A stretch of DNA of 64,000 nt from Actinernus sp. WN-2022. Taxonomy: Eukaryota; Cnidaria; Anthozoa; Actiniaria; Actinernidae. Position 1 is the first letter of the stretch, and each line of letters opens with the position of its first letter. The notes under the pieces are model-generated. The model worked only from the letters and a program-made list of their open reading frames with translations, was not told where the DNA came from and ran no database searches. The position numbers were made by a program, and so were the translations under genes. Of the stretch, positions 1-11,031 are shown piece by piece. The stretch spans positions 150,218,344-150,282,343 of the forward strand of contig JAOWCC010000577.1 of NCBI GenBank assembly GCA_030867875.1, given 5' to 3'.

Positions 1-365
1 TATAGTCAATTTTACAACAACAAAACACTTCAAACGAAAGCCGCACACGCACTCCTTGACAAATGACGTCAGCTTTTGTTGTCTGTCCAAATATTGCATA
101 TGAAAATAAGCCAATCAGATTGCGAAAAATTTGGCGGTTGTGGTAAAGTATTTATTTTCGTTAATTAATTGCCATTACATATATGCGCGTGCATGCCTTG
201 CGTATTTCGTTGCTTGCCTATATATATATTAGCGGATCTCTTGGGCGGGCAGAATATCCGCGCGAGCACCATACCCATAGTGAGCAATCGAATTTTATGG
301 TTTTTAGTTGTTATAATAATCAATTCATAGTTCTTAAAAGGTAACCAAGCCTTATAACCTTGCGT
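1..365. other. AT-rich sequence, no feature seen
   Basis: No open frame, repeat or RNA signature was recognised before the satellite array that begins near 366. Confidence 0.5.
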
Positions 366-1440
366 GGAAGCTGCAGTTGGCTCTGCACTGATACAACGCC
401 CTCTATCTATGAATATGGATATATTTTGATTATCATGCTAACTAGATACAAGCCATGGAGGCTGCAGTTGACTCTGCACTGATACAAACCCTCAATCTAT
501 GAATATGGATATATTTTGATTATCATGCTAACTAGATCAAGATCAATATGCAATACAAGCCATGGAGGCTGCAGTTGACTCTGCACTGATACAAACCCTC
601 AATATATGAATATGGATATATTTTGATTATCATGCTAACTAGATCAATATGCAATACAAGCCATGGAGGCTGCAGTTGACTCTGCACTGATACAAACCCT
701 CAATCTATGAATATGGATATATTTTGATTATCATGCTAACTAGATCAAGATCAATATGCAATACAAGCCATGGAGGCTGCAGTTGACTCTGCACTGATAC
801 AAACCCTCAATATATGAATATGGATATATTTTGATTATCATGCTAACTAGATCAATATGCAATACAAGCCATGGAGGCTGCAGTTGACTCTGCACTGATA
901 CAAACCCTCAATCTATGAATATGGATATATTTTGATTATCATGCTAACTAGATCAAGATCAATATGCAATACAAGCCATGGAGGCTGCAGTTGACTCTGC
1001 ACTGATACAAACCCTCAATATATGAATATGGATATATTTTGATTATCATGCTAACTAGATCAATATGCAATACAAGCCATGGAGGCTGCAGTTGACTCTG
1101 CACTGATACAAACCCTCAATCTATGAATATGGATATATTTTGATTGTCATGCCAACTAGATCAATATGCAATACAAGCCATGGAGACTGCAGTTGACACT
1201 GCACTGATACAAACCCTCAATCTCTGAATATGGATATATTTTGATTGTCATGCTAACTAGATACAAGCCATGGAGGATGCAGTTGACCCTGCACTGATAC
1301 AAACCCTCGATCTATGAATATGGATATATTTTGATTGTCATGCTAACTAGATACAAGCCATGGAGGATGGAGTTGATAGCTGCACTGATACAAACCCTCG
1401 ATCTATGAATATGGATATATTTTGATTATCATGCTAACTG
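366..1440. repeat. Satellite array with higher-order structure
   Basis: About eleven tandem units share the core CCATGGAGGCTGCAGTTGAC followed by a conserved AT-rich half. CCATGGAG starts at 453, 560, 661, 768, 869, 976, 1077, 1178, 1268 and 1358. The spacing is 107,101,107,101,107,101,101,90,90. Long units carry an extra 6 bp (GATCAAGATCAATATG against GATCAATATG), and this alternates in step with CTCAATCTATG against CTCAATATATG, so the middle of the array is a 208 bp dimer repeated three times. Outer units are shorter (about 87-90 bp) and more diverged. The array stops where the LINE reading frame begins. Confidence 0.92.
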
Positions 1441-2083
1441 GATAAGGATCATTTTGAGTCTCTTCAGGAAAGTATCTATAACTTTGCAAGGAAGGGCGAG
1501 ATTATTTTGTGCGGTGATTTCAATGCTAGAATGGGCAGTTTGGATGATACTGTAGAGGATGCTATTGATTGTTTGGGCGTTGTTGCTGATTCTATTGAGC
1601 AACGAAACTCGAGAGATAATCAGATAAATACTTATGGGAGATCTTTAGCTGAGTTGTGTTGTGGTAATTGTTTGATTACTCTAAATGGTAGAACGAAAGG
1701 AGATTTCCTCGGTCAGTTTACGTGCCAGACTTACAATGGTGCAAGACAGTGTGGTTGATTATGCTATTGTTTCTAATAATTTATTTCCGTTTATGAGCCA
1801 TTTTTTTGTATCTAGTGTAACAGAATTTTCGCATCATTGTTTTTTATCTTTTGCTATGAAGGCTGAAGTTCCTAGTGTGTTGGAAAATCAAATGGAATTA
1901 ACGCCGCATCCGATGGCGTTTTTGTGGAATGATGAATTGAAAGGTGTGTTTTGTGACAGCATTGATTCTGAAGAGGTTCATAACGAGTTGGATAGTTTGT
2001 TTGACTCTTCAGATGAAGGAAGTTCGGACGTTGAATCTTTAGTTAATAAATTCACAAACATTATAGTTTCTGCTTAGACTACA
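1441..2083 (+). pseudogene. LINE endonuclease domain, C-terminal part
   Basis: The frame opens at 1441 and carries the endonuclease motif GDFNARMG at about 1513-1536. Coding then passes to another frame near 1740, where about four extra bases (ACAG) interrupt an otherwise continuous NGA-SVVDYA segment, the usual DYA box of the endonuclease. A TAG at 2075-2077 ends the second frame. In the intact family this enzyme nicks the target so that reverse transcription can start there. Only the last part of the domain is present. Confidence 0.8.
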
Positions 2084-2086
2084 AAA

Positions 2087-2629
2087 GTGATGTTTATTAG
2101 AAATAAAAGCGGTCCTAGGAGGACTCGTAGGAAAACAATGCAAAAGCAGAAATGGTTTGACAAGAGCTGTCATGATTTTAAAAAGGAACTACGAAATTTG
2201 GGGTATTTAGTTTCGAAATACCCAAATGATCCTTTTTTGAGACAAAAATTATTTTCGACGAAAAAGGATTATAAGCGGTTAATTAAACGGTCAAAAAGAA
2301 GGTTTCAGAGTGAGATGTTAGACAAAATACGTGTCTTGGAAGACACCAATCCAAAAGAATTTTGGAAACTAGTAAACCTTATTAAAACGCATAAGTCCGC
2401 AGGTGTTTCTAACGACGTATCCCCGGCAGAATGGTATAGCTATTTCAAAGATGTGAACAAAGTCAGTTTTATAACGGAGGGTTGCAGTGATGAAGCTCAA
2501 ATTGTGAAAGATTTTCAAATTTGGGCTGCTAGCAATAGTGAGATTCTTGACGAGCCTATTTCTATTGAAGAAGTTTGTAATTTATCCAAAAGGCTCAAAG
2601 TAAAAAGGCGAGTGCGAGTGACTCGGTGA
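2087..2629 (+). pseudogene. LINE linker between endonuclease and RT
   Basis: This is a 180-codon open stretch in the same frame as the end of the endonuclease part, separated from it only by the TAG at 2075-2077. It is rich in Lys and Arg (KKDYKRLIKRSKRRFQSEM) and contains an FWKLVN segment, as is usual between endonuclease and RT in LINEs. A shift near 2600 moves coding into the RT frame: there, K-A-S-A-S-D-S-V-N-N-E is read across the junction in the downstream frame. Confidence 0.75.
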
Positions 2630-3651
2630 ATAACGAAATCATCAAAGTATCTATGGATATTTTAGCACCTTATTTTGTCAAACTTTTTAATGTGGTTTTG
2701 TCTCGTGGTGTTTTTCCGCGCATTTGGTCGGAAGGTTTAATTGTACCTCTCCATAAATCAGGAAGTAGGTTAGATTGTGGTAATTACAGGGGCATTTGCA
2801 TTAGCAGTTGTGTTGGGAAATTTTTGAAGTTAATTTTAAATGCTCGCTTAAATGTCTTTTTAAGAGAAAACAAAATCTTGAATAAGTGCCAAATAGGTTT
2901 TAGGCAAGGTTTCAGAACATCTGATCATGTACTGGTTTTGAAAACGATGATAGACTTCTATAAGGCTAATCATAAACCATTATTTGCTTGTTTAATTGAC
3001 TTTAGGAAGGCATGCGACAGTGTTTGGAGAGAGGGGTTGTTTTTCAAACTAATTCAGTACGGATGTAGTAGAAAGTTTATACACATTCTTCTTAGTATGT
3101 ATTCTTCTGTAAAATTGGCGGTGAAGTTGAATCAAGGAGTCACTCCTTTTTTTCAGTCAGATATTGGGGTGAAACAGGGGTGTAATCTTAGCCCTACGTT
3201 GTTTAATATTTTTATAAATGACATTCCTGATTTGTTTAGTGCAACATGCGATCCAGTGGTGTTAGGTGATTCGAAGTTGAATTGCTTACTTTATGCTGAC
3301 GACTTAGTACTTTTATCTGAATCCGAATCTGGGTTGCAATATTGTCTTCGTAGACTTGATTCTTATACTCGTAGGTGGAAGTTACGAGTTAATTTGAAAA
3401 AATCTAAAATTTTAGTTTTTGTAACACAGGCCCAGAGACGTTTGTTTGCGACATCTAAATGGTATTTTGGCAATGATCAGTTAGTTTGTGTAGATGAGTA
3501 TACTTATCTAGGGATAACGTTTCATTTTGCCGGTAGTTTTAAACTTGCCCAAAAGGCTTTGTATAATAAAGCTCTACGGGCTTACCACAGTCTGTTTAAA
3601 AGCTTCTCTAATGTTGAGAATGTTCCGGTTAAAGTACTGTTGAAGCTCTAA
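2626..3651 (+). pseudogene. LINE reverse transcriptase domain
   Basis: This 341-codon frame carries the RT core in order: PLHKSGSRLDCGNYRGI, then LIDFRKACDSVW (first catalytic Asp near residue 125), GVKQGCNLSPTLFNIFINDI near 181-200, and the catalytic YADD at residues 213-216, followed by the usual WKLRVNLKKSKIL box. The enzyme copies the element's RNA into DNA at a nicked target. The catalytic residues are intact, but the frame is cut off from both neighbouring domains. RT identity is secure; the LINE subfamily is not. Confidence 0.9.
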
Positions 3652-3714
3652 GCTTCTCCTCGGTTGTAGCTCCGGTGTTGTTGTATATATGGCTGTGAAA
3701 TTTGGGGAGTATAT

Positions 3715-4090
3715 ATGTTGGGGAAAATATCTAGTTTTGATCTTTTTAAACAGAAACTTTTTAATGTTGTTAATGATTTAGAGAGGCTTCATTTGAAATT
3801 TTGCAAGCGTGTTTTAGGTGTTAATTCTAAAGCTACTAATTTAGCAGTCTATGCGGAGTTAGGCAGAGTACCTATGATTGTACATATTTCCGTATTAGTG
3901 GTGAAGTATTGGTTACGCACGAAGGACCCTTTTTATAGTGATACCCTCGTAGGGAAAGCCGCATACCAGTGTATACAATCACATTTTCAGGGTGTAATGT
4001 TCACAAATTATACCCTAAAGTTATCGGGGATCGGGGTCTCCCCTGCTGCTTTTCAATATATTATATCACTTCAGTTGTGTTTGATATTTG

Positions 4091-4095
<5 letters not shown>
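3715..4095 (+). pseudogene. LINE C-terminal region
   Basis: After a break at 3650-3700, the frame resumes with G-C-E-I-W-G just upstream of 3715 and continues with LERLHLKFCKRVLGV and a stretch typical of the region downstream of LINE RT. The open frame runs on into a TA microsatellite after 4091, so its last residues (YIYIYIYI) are repeat-encoded and not part of the protein. Confidence 0.7.

Positions 4096-4129
<34 letters not shown>
4092..4129. repeat. (TA)n microsatellite
   Basis: About 19 copies of TA lie between the end of the LINE and a long hairpin. A second TA run lies on the far side of the hairpin at about 4423-4449. Confidence 0.9.
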
Positions 4130-4130
<1 letters not shown>

Positions 4131-4334
4131 AAGAATTTACAGGAGTACAACTGGCAACTTCTCACAGTTCCATATATTTAAAAACGTTTCGGCTTTCAGC
4201 CTTCATCAGTTAAAAAGTAAAAAATAAAGATTTATTTTTTACTTTTTAACTGATGAAGGCTGAAAGCCGAAACGTTTTTAAATATATGGAACTGTGAGAA
4301 GTTGCCAGTTGTACTCCTGTAAATTCTTTGTATA
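4125..4334. repeat. 210 bp near-perfect hairpin (fold-back MITE)
   Basis: Two arms of 104 bp (4125-4228 and 4231-4334) are reverse complements with only two bases between them. They include GTTTCGGCTTTCAGCCTTC and its complement. There is no room for a gene, so this is a non-autonomous fold-back element. The flanking TA runs may be its insertion target or may have expanded later. Confidence 0.9.
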
Positions 4335-4422
4335 ATATATAACTACAACTAGCTGTGAATCCAGAGGGATCCTTCTACAGGAAGTTCATCGTTAGTTTTT
4401 ACCGCCTTTTTCTATATTCAAT

Positions 4423-4449
4423 TTATATATATATATATATATATATATA
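4423..4449. repeat. (TA)n microsatellite
   Basis: A second short TA run downstream of the hairpin, separated from it by about 90 bp of ordinary sequence. Confidence 0.85.
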
Positions 4450-4450
4450 C

Positions 4451-5919
4451 AATCATCCACATCTGTCAAATTCGCTAGGTTGAACAAACATGGAATCATG
4501 ATACAATGCGCCATCTCGTACTAATCGCTGATTGTAGAGGTGAATAACAGTGTCAGTTGCGGCAGCTTTTTTCATTGCCTTATTTAGTAAATAACCAAGT
4601 ATGTAAGAAGACTGAATTTAACTTTGTTTGAGTTAAGAAAGAAAAATAACACTTTTTAAGGAGAAGTCAAAGTACAGTAAGAGAAGCTGAGGGAGATGCT
4701 GGTATTTATTTTTCAAGGGTTTATGGGAGGCTCTAAACAATCATTTTCTTCTTTAAAATAAACACGTTATGTAAAAACATAAACGTTCGAAAGATGTGAT
4801 GGTAACTATCAACATATTACAACGAAAACGGTTCAGTCCAACCTCAGTCCCGTTTCTGTAAAATCCTCATGTTTTTCGCGACGACGCCGGGATCACTTTT
4901 GCGGCGGGGATCACGTTTGCGGCTGTGCAGGTTAGGGCCCCCCACCCTCCCCCATCGCCTTCACGATAACGAACTGAGGTATGTCCGATTGAGAACTGGC
5001 TAATACAGCGACAGTTGTTTTGTCATCGAGTTCTTTGCAATTCTTATATCAATTGATTCAGTTATCAGTGATGCTTTCGATTAAGCTGTCTTCTTGAAGG
5101 ACCTTTTTTACTAATTTTTGATTGCTTTTCGTAACCTTCGGCGTCGAGGCTAAAGCAGCCATTCAACCCGTAACCGCGAAGGCCTAGTACCCTCACCATT
5201 GGCTTATAATTCTGCTTGATTCCTGTTTGTAGTTTAAATTATAACTTAACGATATATAGTGCACCTGTGTGTAGTCAATACCCCGGCTTCCTCGTTCTCT
5301 ATTTAGTATTATTATTTTCATTTGATTAATTTGTTGTACCGTACAATAAATCCGCGCAAGACAAGTATCCATCTGACCAGGCCTTTAACCGAAAAGCTAG
5401 CAAGCTATTTAACTAGCAACATTGTTATGCCGATAGATACCGCACAAATCCAACATGGGCTATTATCACAGTTCGGCCATCGTGGATTCGCCCCGGTAGC
5501 CTCGCACTGGTGGGTTTCAGAACGAGTTTACCGGATGAAAACAAAGGTTTTTATTGTCCTGGGATTCAACATGTCCGCCGCGTGATAAAGCCCATAGCCA
5601 GCCTATCACAGTTGAAATAAAACGTAGATATCATCAATTCTGGCCGTGACAACATAATTTTACTTCCTTGTTTTTGTTTGAAGATTTTTGCGCGTATTTT
5701 CATAGCGGGGGTTGCAACCTCCGAAACCCCTCCCCTGGATCCGCCAGTGAGGATCGATTTTATTTTAATTTCCCATCCTTGACTCCCGTTAAGGTAACAG
5801 CTTAGTTCGATTCGCTAACTGGTGGACTACTGATTTGAGATTAAAGACATATAATATTGTTTGACGAGGAATGAGTAATACATTTCTACATGTAATCCTG
5901 GAATAAAGAAACTTTCTCA
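4451..5919. other. Intergenic stretch without recognised gene
   Basis: Mostly AT-rich single-copy-looking sequence. A GC-rich patch near 4870-4960 contains a short imperfect duplication of GGGATCAC(T/G)TTTGCGGC. An 87-codon open frame at 5322-5585 shows no recognisable domain and is not called a gene. Confidence 0.4.
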
Positions 5920-5926
5920 GTCCAAG

Positions 5927-6209
5927 CATAGTTAATAGAGTGGAATGGTTATGAAACCCGGCAAACTTCAAAGGGGCTAACAAAGGCGCTGCGATTTATG
6001 TTGGAAGGGGGCAAGACAAAAGATTGTGCAGGGTCATAGTTCATTAGCGTCCCCTGAACAACTGAACTCACACGTTTCTATTGGCTGATTGATTAACACA
6101 TTGGAATTTATATTGTGTTTTGTGCAGGGTCACGGTTGAAAAAAGCGAACAAAGACATATAACAAAGAAGGTCGCTGGGTTTCATAACCATTCCACTCTA
6201 TTAACTATG
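5927..6209. mobile_element. 283 bp MITE with 7 bp target duplication
   Basis: Terminal inverted repeats of about 32 bp begin CATAGTTAATAGAGTGG. GTCCAAG occurs directly outside both ends (5920-5926 and 6210-6216), a clean 7 bp target-site duplication. No coding frame is present. The superfamily is not assigned. Confidence 0.82.
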
Positions 6210-6247
6210 GTCCAAGAGAACCAAAATCCTCGGTTAAAAGCCCCGGG

Positions 6248-6705
6248 GGGTACTCCCATAGTATACGGATGTGTGCCGCCCTAAAGAGTATGGTTTACGG
6301 GCTGTTTCAGTCTGAAATAGGGTAATATATTTCGCCTTTTTAATCTGGAATAGAGTATGATCTTGAGACCGCTAGCCTGCGTCGCATCCGAACTGAACCC
6401 CGGTTAAGTCAGAAGACGTGTAAAAATGAGCATTAGTAAAAGGCAATCAGAATCGACTACATATATCCTGGTACTTCGTTGGGGGTCTAGAACAAGCTTT
6501 CTGTCGCTGTTTCGCAGACGGACTTAACCGGGGTTCAGTTCGGATGCGACGCAGGCTAGAGACCGCACATGTTCATATATTTCTCTCAGTTGTTATGAAA
6601 TAGACTACAGGTCTCATATATAAAGGGTATGGAACATCTTATATTTTGGTCTGAAATAGGGTCAGGGGTTTGAGACCCGGGCGGTACACTCCCACCCAAA
6701 ATTTC
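6248..6705. repeat. Dispersed repeat interrupted by a second MITE
   Basis: The two ends carry related direct motifs: GGGGGGTACTCCCA with CTGAAATAGGG on the left, and CTGAAATAGGG with GGGCGGTACACTCCCA on the right. The MITE at 6372-6559 lies between them, so this repeat appears older than that insertion. Confidence 0.5.
6372..6559. mobile_element. 188 bp MITE with 39 bp inverted repeats
   Basis: The ends begin CTAGCCTGCGTCGCATCCG and are reverse complements for about 39 bp (6372-6410 and 6521-6559). The 6 bp AGACCG flanks both sides (6366-6371 and 6560-6565), indicating a target-site duplication. Non-coding. Confidence 0.82.
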
Positions 6706-8547
6706 TGGGCTAAAATCTAATCCTGGTAATTAACGCTTAGCCGGAGATTCGAGGAAGTCAGGCCAGATCGGATACACCCCTTCAGAATAGTAGATTTTTA
6801 TAAGAATAGTTTCACTACACTAACCAGGTATTGAGCTAAGTTTGGCGAAACGGACTCAGTTTGGAGTCGACTAATGACTGACCCTACTGGCTTGCGTTGG
6901 CTCTAATCAACTGTTCAAATTTGCACGAAAGTCGATGCAAGTTACTGTTTTGTCATCCAGTGCATCGCAATTCAAAAAGAAGTGAAAACAATTAGTAGCT
7001 TTGAAATGGAAGTCAGCACACTGAGTCAGTTTGAACGCAAACTTTAATTGCGTTTAATATATTGTCAAACGGTGTAAGTATATAATTAACGGATCTGAGC
7101 CGTTCGCTCAGGACTAAATTATCTTCTATCAAATTAACTAGTGAACGAGCAATTTGTTCCCTTTGTTAATGGAACTGGCTCGAAAATACTGACTCGTTAT
7201 TATTATTTGTTACGATATTGCAATGCGAGTTAACTTACCACAAAAACCAAGAGTTTACTGCTTCATAAAGAACTCATGTAATTTTTGGAAAACGAATGAG
7301 TTTTTAACCTGTTATTGGATGTTGTTCTTTTCATTGAAGTCTAAGGGGCCGACTGTTTGATACAACATGTTATCCGACGTCATTAAGGTCAACTGAGGTA
7401 CTTTAAATTCACGCGGCTCTCCTTTGATTACTATTTGTCCGTTATTGTTAAAATAATCTATTTGCTTAAGCTATTTTTTCAATGATACCTGAACAAACTA
7501 AAAGCCGAAAACTTTATTAAAATGTAAATAGCAATGACAAATTGGGCAAACAGACTTGCTTTGCGTTTGTATTCTGACCTTGTTTACAGCTAAATCGTAG
7601 CATGGAAAACACATTTGATAGTGTGAACTCCTGCCTGCCGTCGAGATCCATGATCGGACGACTAGGCGTGACGCCCCTACAAACGACTGCGGGGGAGCCT
7701 ATGATCCGACAAGAAAATAATAAAATATTTCCTTTCAATTTATCAAGGGTGAAAGAGTATCGTAGCAAATTAAATTCTTTAATTCACCGAAAGCTATTGT
7801 AGAATGAATACCGGCTGCATGCACAAAAGAAAGCCGGAAGTACAGATACCAGGCGCGATTTACACCCCAACGGCTGAAACCGAGCCTAGCCAATTTCCCT
7901 TTCACGCGCTGCTCCGTTGTAGGCCGCTAATCGCTGTTTTAAATACCTGTTATCAATTTACACAGTTGGCCCAGCAACAGACAAAATATGTTCTTCGGAA
8001 GACAGGATAATTAGAGCTATAATAAGAATAGATCTGACAGGTGGAATAATCTCTAGAAATCACTAGTTCAAGCACATTTTGCACTGCAAGCTAGAAACGC
8101 TTGCTAACATATGATATCCAGGCTACATTTAGTGTTCCAGTAGCTGAAGAATCTCGACTATAAACGGTTTATAGGGTGAATTGAACGCATCCTAAGTTTT
8201 TATTGTCCCATTTTAGACTCGTGTACCGTTCCCTTGTCTCGTTTCTTTTATTTATTTCTCTTCATTAATAATTCATAACGGTGCTTAACCAATCTAAACG
8301 CAAACTTCAAGTCCGTATGGATACCTCCGTAAATGATTAGACATTCAGTCCATACTAAGACAGTCGGACACTTGCAGGCTTAGATACAGGCTAGAACTGA
8401 TTTATAAAACATCAGTATTGTATCATATATACAGATACCGATTAATAAAACATCAACGCCAGTCTGTATCACTGATACTCTTGTATCACTACTGATGCAG
8501 ACACTAACGTTTTAATCATCAGTTCTGCATCCAATGCTAGTGTCTGT
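6706..8547. other. Intergenic, no gene recognised
   Basis: AT-rich sequence. Open frames at 7602-7802 and 7804-8010 have no recognisable domain. A 27 bp piece at 7862-7888 matches the end of the element at 34186-35187. Near 8390-8510 there are short repeats of GATACAG/CATCAG type, resembling sequence at about 47205-47280. Confidence 0.4.
7862..7888. mobile_element. Solo end of a MULE-like element
   Basis: The 27 bp starting ACACCCCAACGGCTGAAACC are identical to the right terminus of the 1002 bp element at 34186-35187. No partner terminus was found nearby, so this is a truncated copy or solo end. Confidence 0.65.
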
Positions 8548-9292
8548 CAACCTCGTCCCCAGGGTCTTCTCGGTCAGATCCAAGATGGCGGCTACTCGGA
8601 GAGAAGACCCTGGTAAAGGCTGGATCACGTGATCAAATACTCCCAGATTTTGGGAGTATTTTGTCACGTGATTTGACGATCTAAGATGGCGGCCAAGCTA
8701 AATATGGGAATAGTTCATGACGTGTACAAACCATAGGTATCCCAATCCGGAGTGAGCGAGAAGCGATTAACGGTATTTCCACGCGGCGAACGATGCAGTG
8801 AAAACAGGTCTACTAAATGGCTCGAAATGGAGTTTACTTGGATAAAGAACCAGTGGAAAGGTATCACAAAGCTACCACGATGTATCTAAGCTAGAAGAGA
8901 ATCGTAAAAAGCCGTTAATTTTCCGTTAGCGTTGAAGCGAAGCGATCGATAGCACATGTTCAGGTTTAACGGCTTCTCCTGGCTTTCCCACTGATGACCC
9001 TTACCAGAAAACTACCCAGTAATACACTTCATCTATTGCTCTATCTACACAACGTGTTTTAAGGTTATTTAAAATCGTTTTATTGATATAATTTGAGCAA
9101 TCTAAACTATATACAAGTTCGTCTCTCTGGACTCAGTCCGTTTGGCCAATAAAAAGCATTGTTTATAGAACAACCCTTGCGTCATAATCGAAGAGCCAAT
9201 CAGAATACGTGACAGTTCAGCGTTTACCAGGGTCTTCTCTCTGAGTAGCCGCCATCTTGGATCTGACCGAGAAGACCCTGGGGACGAGGTTG
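8548..9292. mobile_element. MULE-like DNA transposon, copy 1 (745 bp)
   Basis: Long inverted ends (about 70 bp) begin CAACCTCGTCCCCAGGG. The 9 bp AGTGTCTGT flanks the element on both sides (8539-8547 and 9293-9301). A 9 bp duplication with long inverted ends is characteristic of the Mutator superfamily. There is no transposase frame, so it is non-autonomous. The ends contain AAGATGGCGG, and a short palindrome with CACGTG lies near 8625-8670. A near-identical copy sits at 33435-34175. Confidence 0.88.
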
Positions 9293-9301
9293 AGTGTCTG
9301 T

Positions 9302-9729
9302 TTACTTCCCCTATCCCGGTTGGGTGAAATGCCATGGTAAAACTCCTGTATTAATGCATAGAGACCGTCTCACAAGTGTGATACCTGTTTTTTTTCACTG
9401 CGCATGTCCGTGACGCTGACCTCTAATTTCAGTTTACGTTTCCCATCAAAATTTCATATATTTTTTAAATATTATATAGTTTCATTTCACAAGTAATTTA
9501 CAACATTCGCGTCCATGTTGTATCGACCTGAACTGAAATGAACTGAACCTTTATTTATCCACGGAGTTCTGATCAACATACATTATTGGTTTTCATAGAA
9601 GCCGTGCTATAAATATAGTCGCATCGAGCCGACTACTTAAATACTGAGTAATATAAACATTCTTTCTTTTTTTTTACAAATACTGCAGTAATAAAAATAC
9701 TCTACTAAAAATAACAACGCGTATTCATG
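9302..9729. other. No gene seen
   Basis: AT-rich; may include the 3' untranslated tail of the reverse-strand LINE fragment that follows. Confidence 0.4.
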
Positions 9730-9739
9730 TTAAGAAATT

Positions 9740-10062
9740 AAGAATTAAATCTCATCAAGGAGTGGTGGTCTTAAGTAGTTTCTTGAATGAGGTTAGAATT
9801 TTTTGCATTACGTAGATCTATTGGTAGTTTATTCCACAAAATCGCCCCGTCTTATGAAATACTCTTTTTAAGATTTTCGGTATTGGGGTGGGGAAAGAAA
9901 GCTTCGCGCAGGAGCCTCTGAGATCGTGGTGCGTTGTTTTGTTCACTGTAGTAAAGAGCTCAGCAAGACATTCAGGCGCGAATCCGTTGAGGATTTTGCA
10001 CATTACTAGTTTTGTACATTACTAGGGCCTATACATGCAAGTCGAGCCGGAGAAGAGAGATG
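9740..10062 (-). mobile_element. LINE 3' fragment (CR1/L2-like C-terminus)
   Basis: On the - strand a 61-codon frame (10003-9818) reads MCKILNGFAPECLAELF followed by KLSFPTPIPKILKRVF. This matches the conserved tail downstream of RT in CR1/L2-like LINEs (K-x-NG-x-P pattern). Further tail-like residues (DLRNAKN-like) appear in another frame to about 9790, and an upstream piece near 10060-10010 is also out of frame. It is a decayed fragment with no RT core. Confidence 0.65.
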
Positions 10063-10070
10063 GTATAGGC

Positions 10071-10702
10071 CGATACGATACGGACGCAAATCTTGTAAAC
10101 ACTACTTAACACATGAGAATATTCCCACAGTTCCTATCGCCATTGTCATGTAAAGTGTGAAACAGCATGAAAAGGAGGCGAACGGTGACTCGAGCGCCGC
10201 TACGAGAGTCAAAGTACTAGACTGTAGATAGAAGATAGTACAAGATTGTATGGCAAATTTCTCGATTTGTTTAATACTCGCGGACGGGTCACCGTTCACC
10301 TCGTTTTCATGAGCGCTTTACATGAAATATTCAAAATGGCGGAGGGAACTGTAAACGGGACTATTAAGATAGGAATATTGGAGGGACCACAGACGAAATG
10401 ATAAACAACCGGATCTCCTAGCGTGTAGGGATCTGATCAGCAACTTGTATTTCACAATCATCATCACGTCACTTTCTTATAACTTTTTCATTATTTTTGT
10501 TTCATATTATATGTCAATCTCCACCTTCTTTTCATTGGTTTATGTGTGTTTTATCATACGATTGTGCAATTCATAATTCATGTATTATTTCGTAAAGATT
10601 CTAGCTTATTGGATACATTGTAAGCCTCTTTCCCCGAAGAAGATCGAAATATTGGAAGAAAAAAACTCTCTACCGTTGAATCAGCCTTTCCTTTCTTGTC
10701 TA
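10071..10702. other. No gene seen
   Basis: AT-rich intergenic sequence. No repeat ends or coding similarity recognised. Confidence 0.4.
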
Positions 10703-10706
10703 TTAA

Positions 10707-10997
10707 AGGGGCTGTGTCACGGTAAGACTGTACATTCGTTTTTCCGGGTCGGAAAGAGCTATTTACACCGATTTTGATATGAACTAACGAACCTCTCGGC
10801 CATGTGGGATGCTTAAAATGAAAGCAAATATGCAAAAATGACTAACAAACAGTCTATATAAACAGTCTCCAGGGAAAATATTAAAAATCCTTTCAATCAA
10901 GCATTGAGGGAGGGAAGTTTAACTGTTTGTATCCAATTAACAGCAACTAAACGAGCGATTACTCGATACATGCGCAGTACTCCATGACATAGCCCCT
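10707..10997. mobile_element. TTAA-flanked MITE (291 bp)
   Basis: Inverted ends AGGGGCTGTGTCACGG and CCATGACATAGCCCCT are flanked on both sides by TTAA (10703-10706 and 10998-11001). A TTAA duplication is used by piggyBac and Kolobok elements; ends starting AG favour Kolobok. Non-coding. Confidence 0.8.
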
Positions 10998-11031
10998 TTA
11001 AGATACATTGATATGGAAAGCTTTATTTGCA

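Larger units (their letters stand above)
1441..4094 (+). mobile_element. Degenerate non-LTR retrotransposon (LINE)
   Basis: This is a 5'-truncated LINE on the + strand. It encodes an APE-type endonuclease end (CGDFNARMG), a linker, a reverse transcriptase with YADD, and a C-terminal region. It is broken by a frame change near 1740, an in-frame TAG at 2075-2077, a frame change near 2600 and another break near 3650-3700, so it cannot make a working protein. The order endonuclease-RT and motifs such as GVKQGCNLSPTLFN fit the Jockey/I/CR1-like groups; the exact clade was not determined. The left edge joins the satellite directly and the right edge runs into a TA microsatellite. Confidence 0.88.

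Noticed and set aside
10030..10052. About 20 bases (GCCTATACATGCAAGTCGAG) resembling the start of bacterial 16S rRNA
   Set aside because: The similarity stops after about 20 bases on both sides, and the stretch overlaps a LINE tail. There is no further rRNA sequence.
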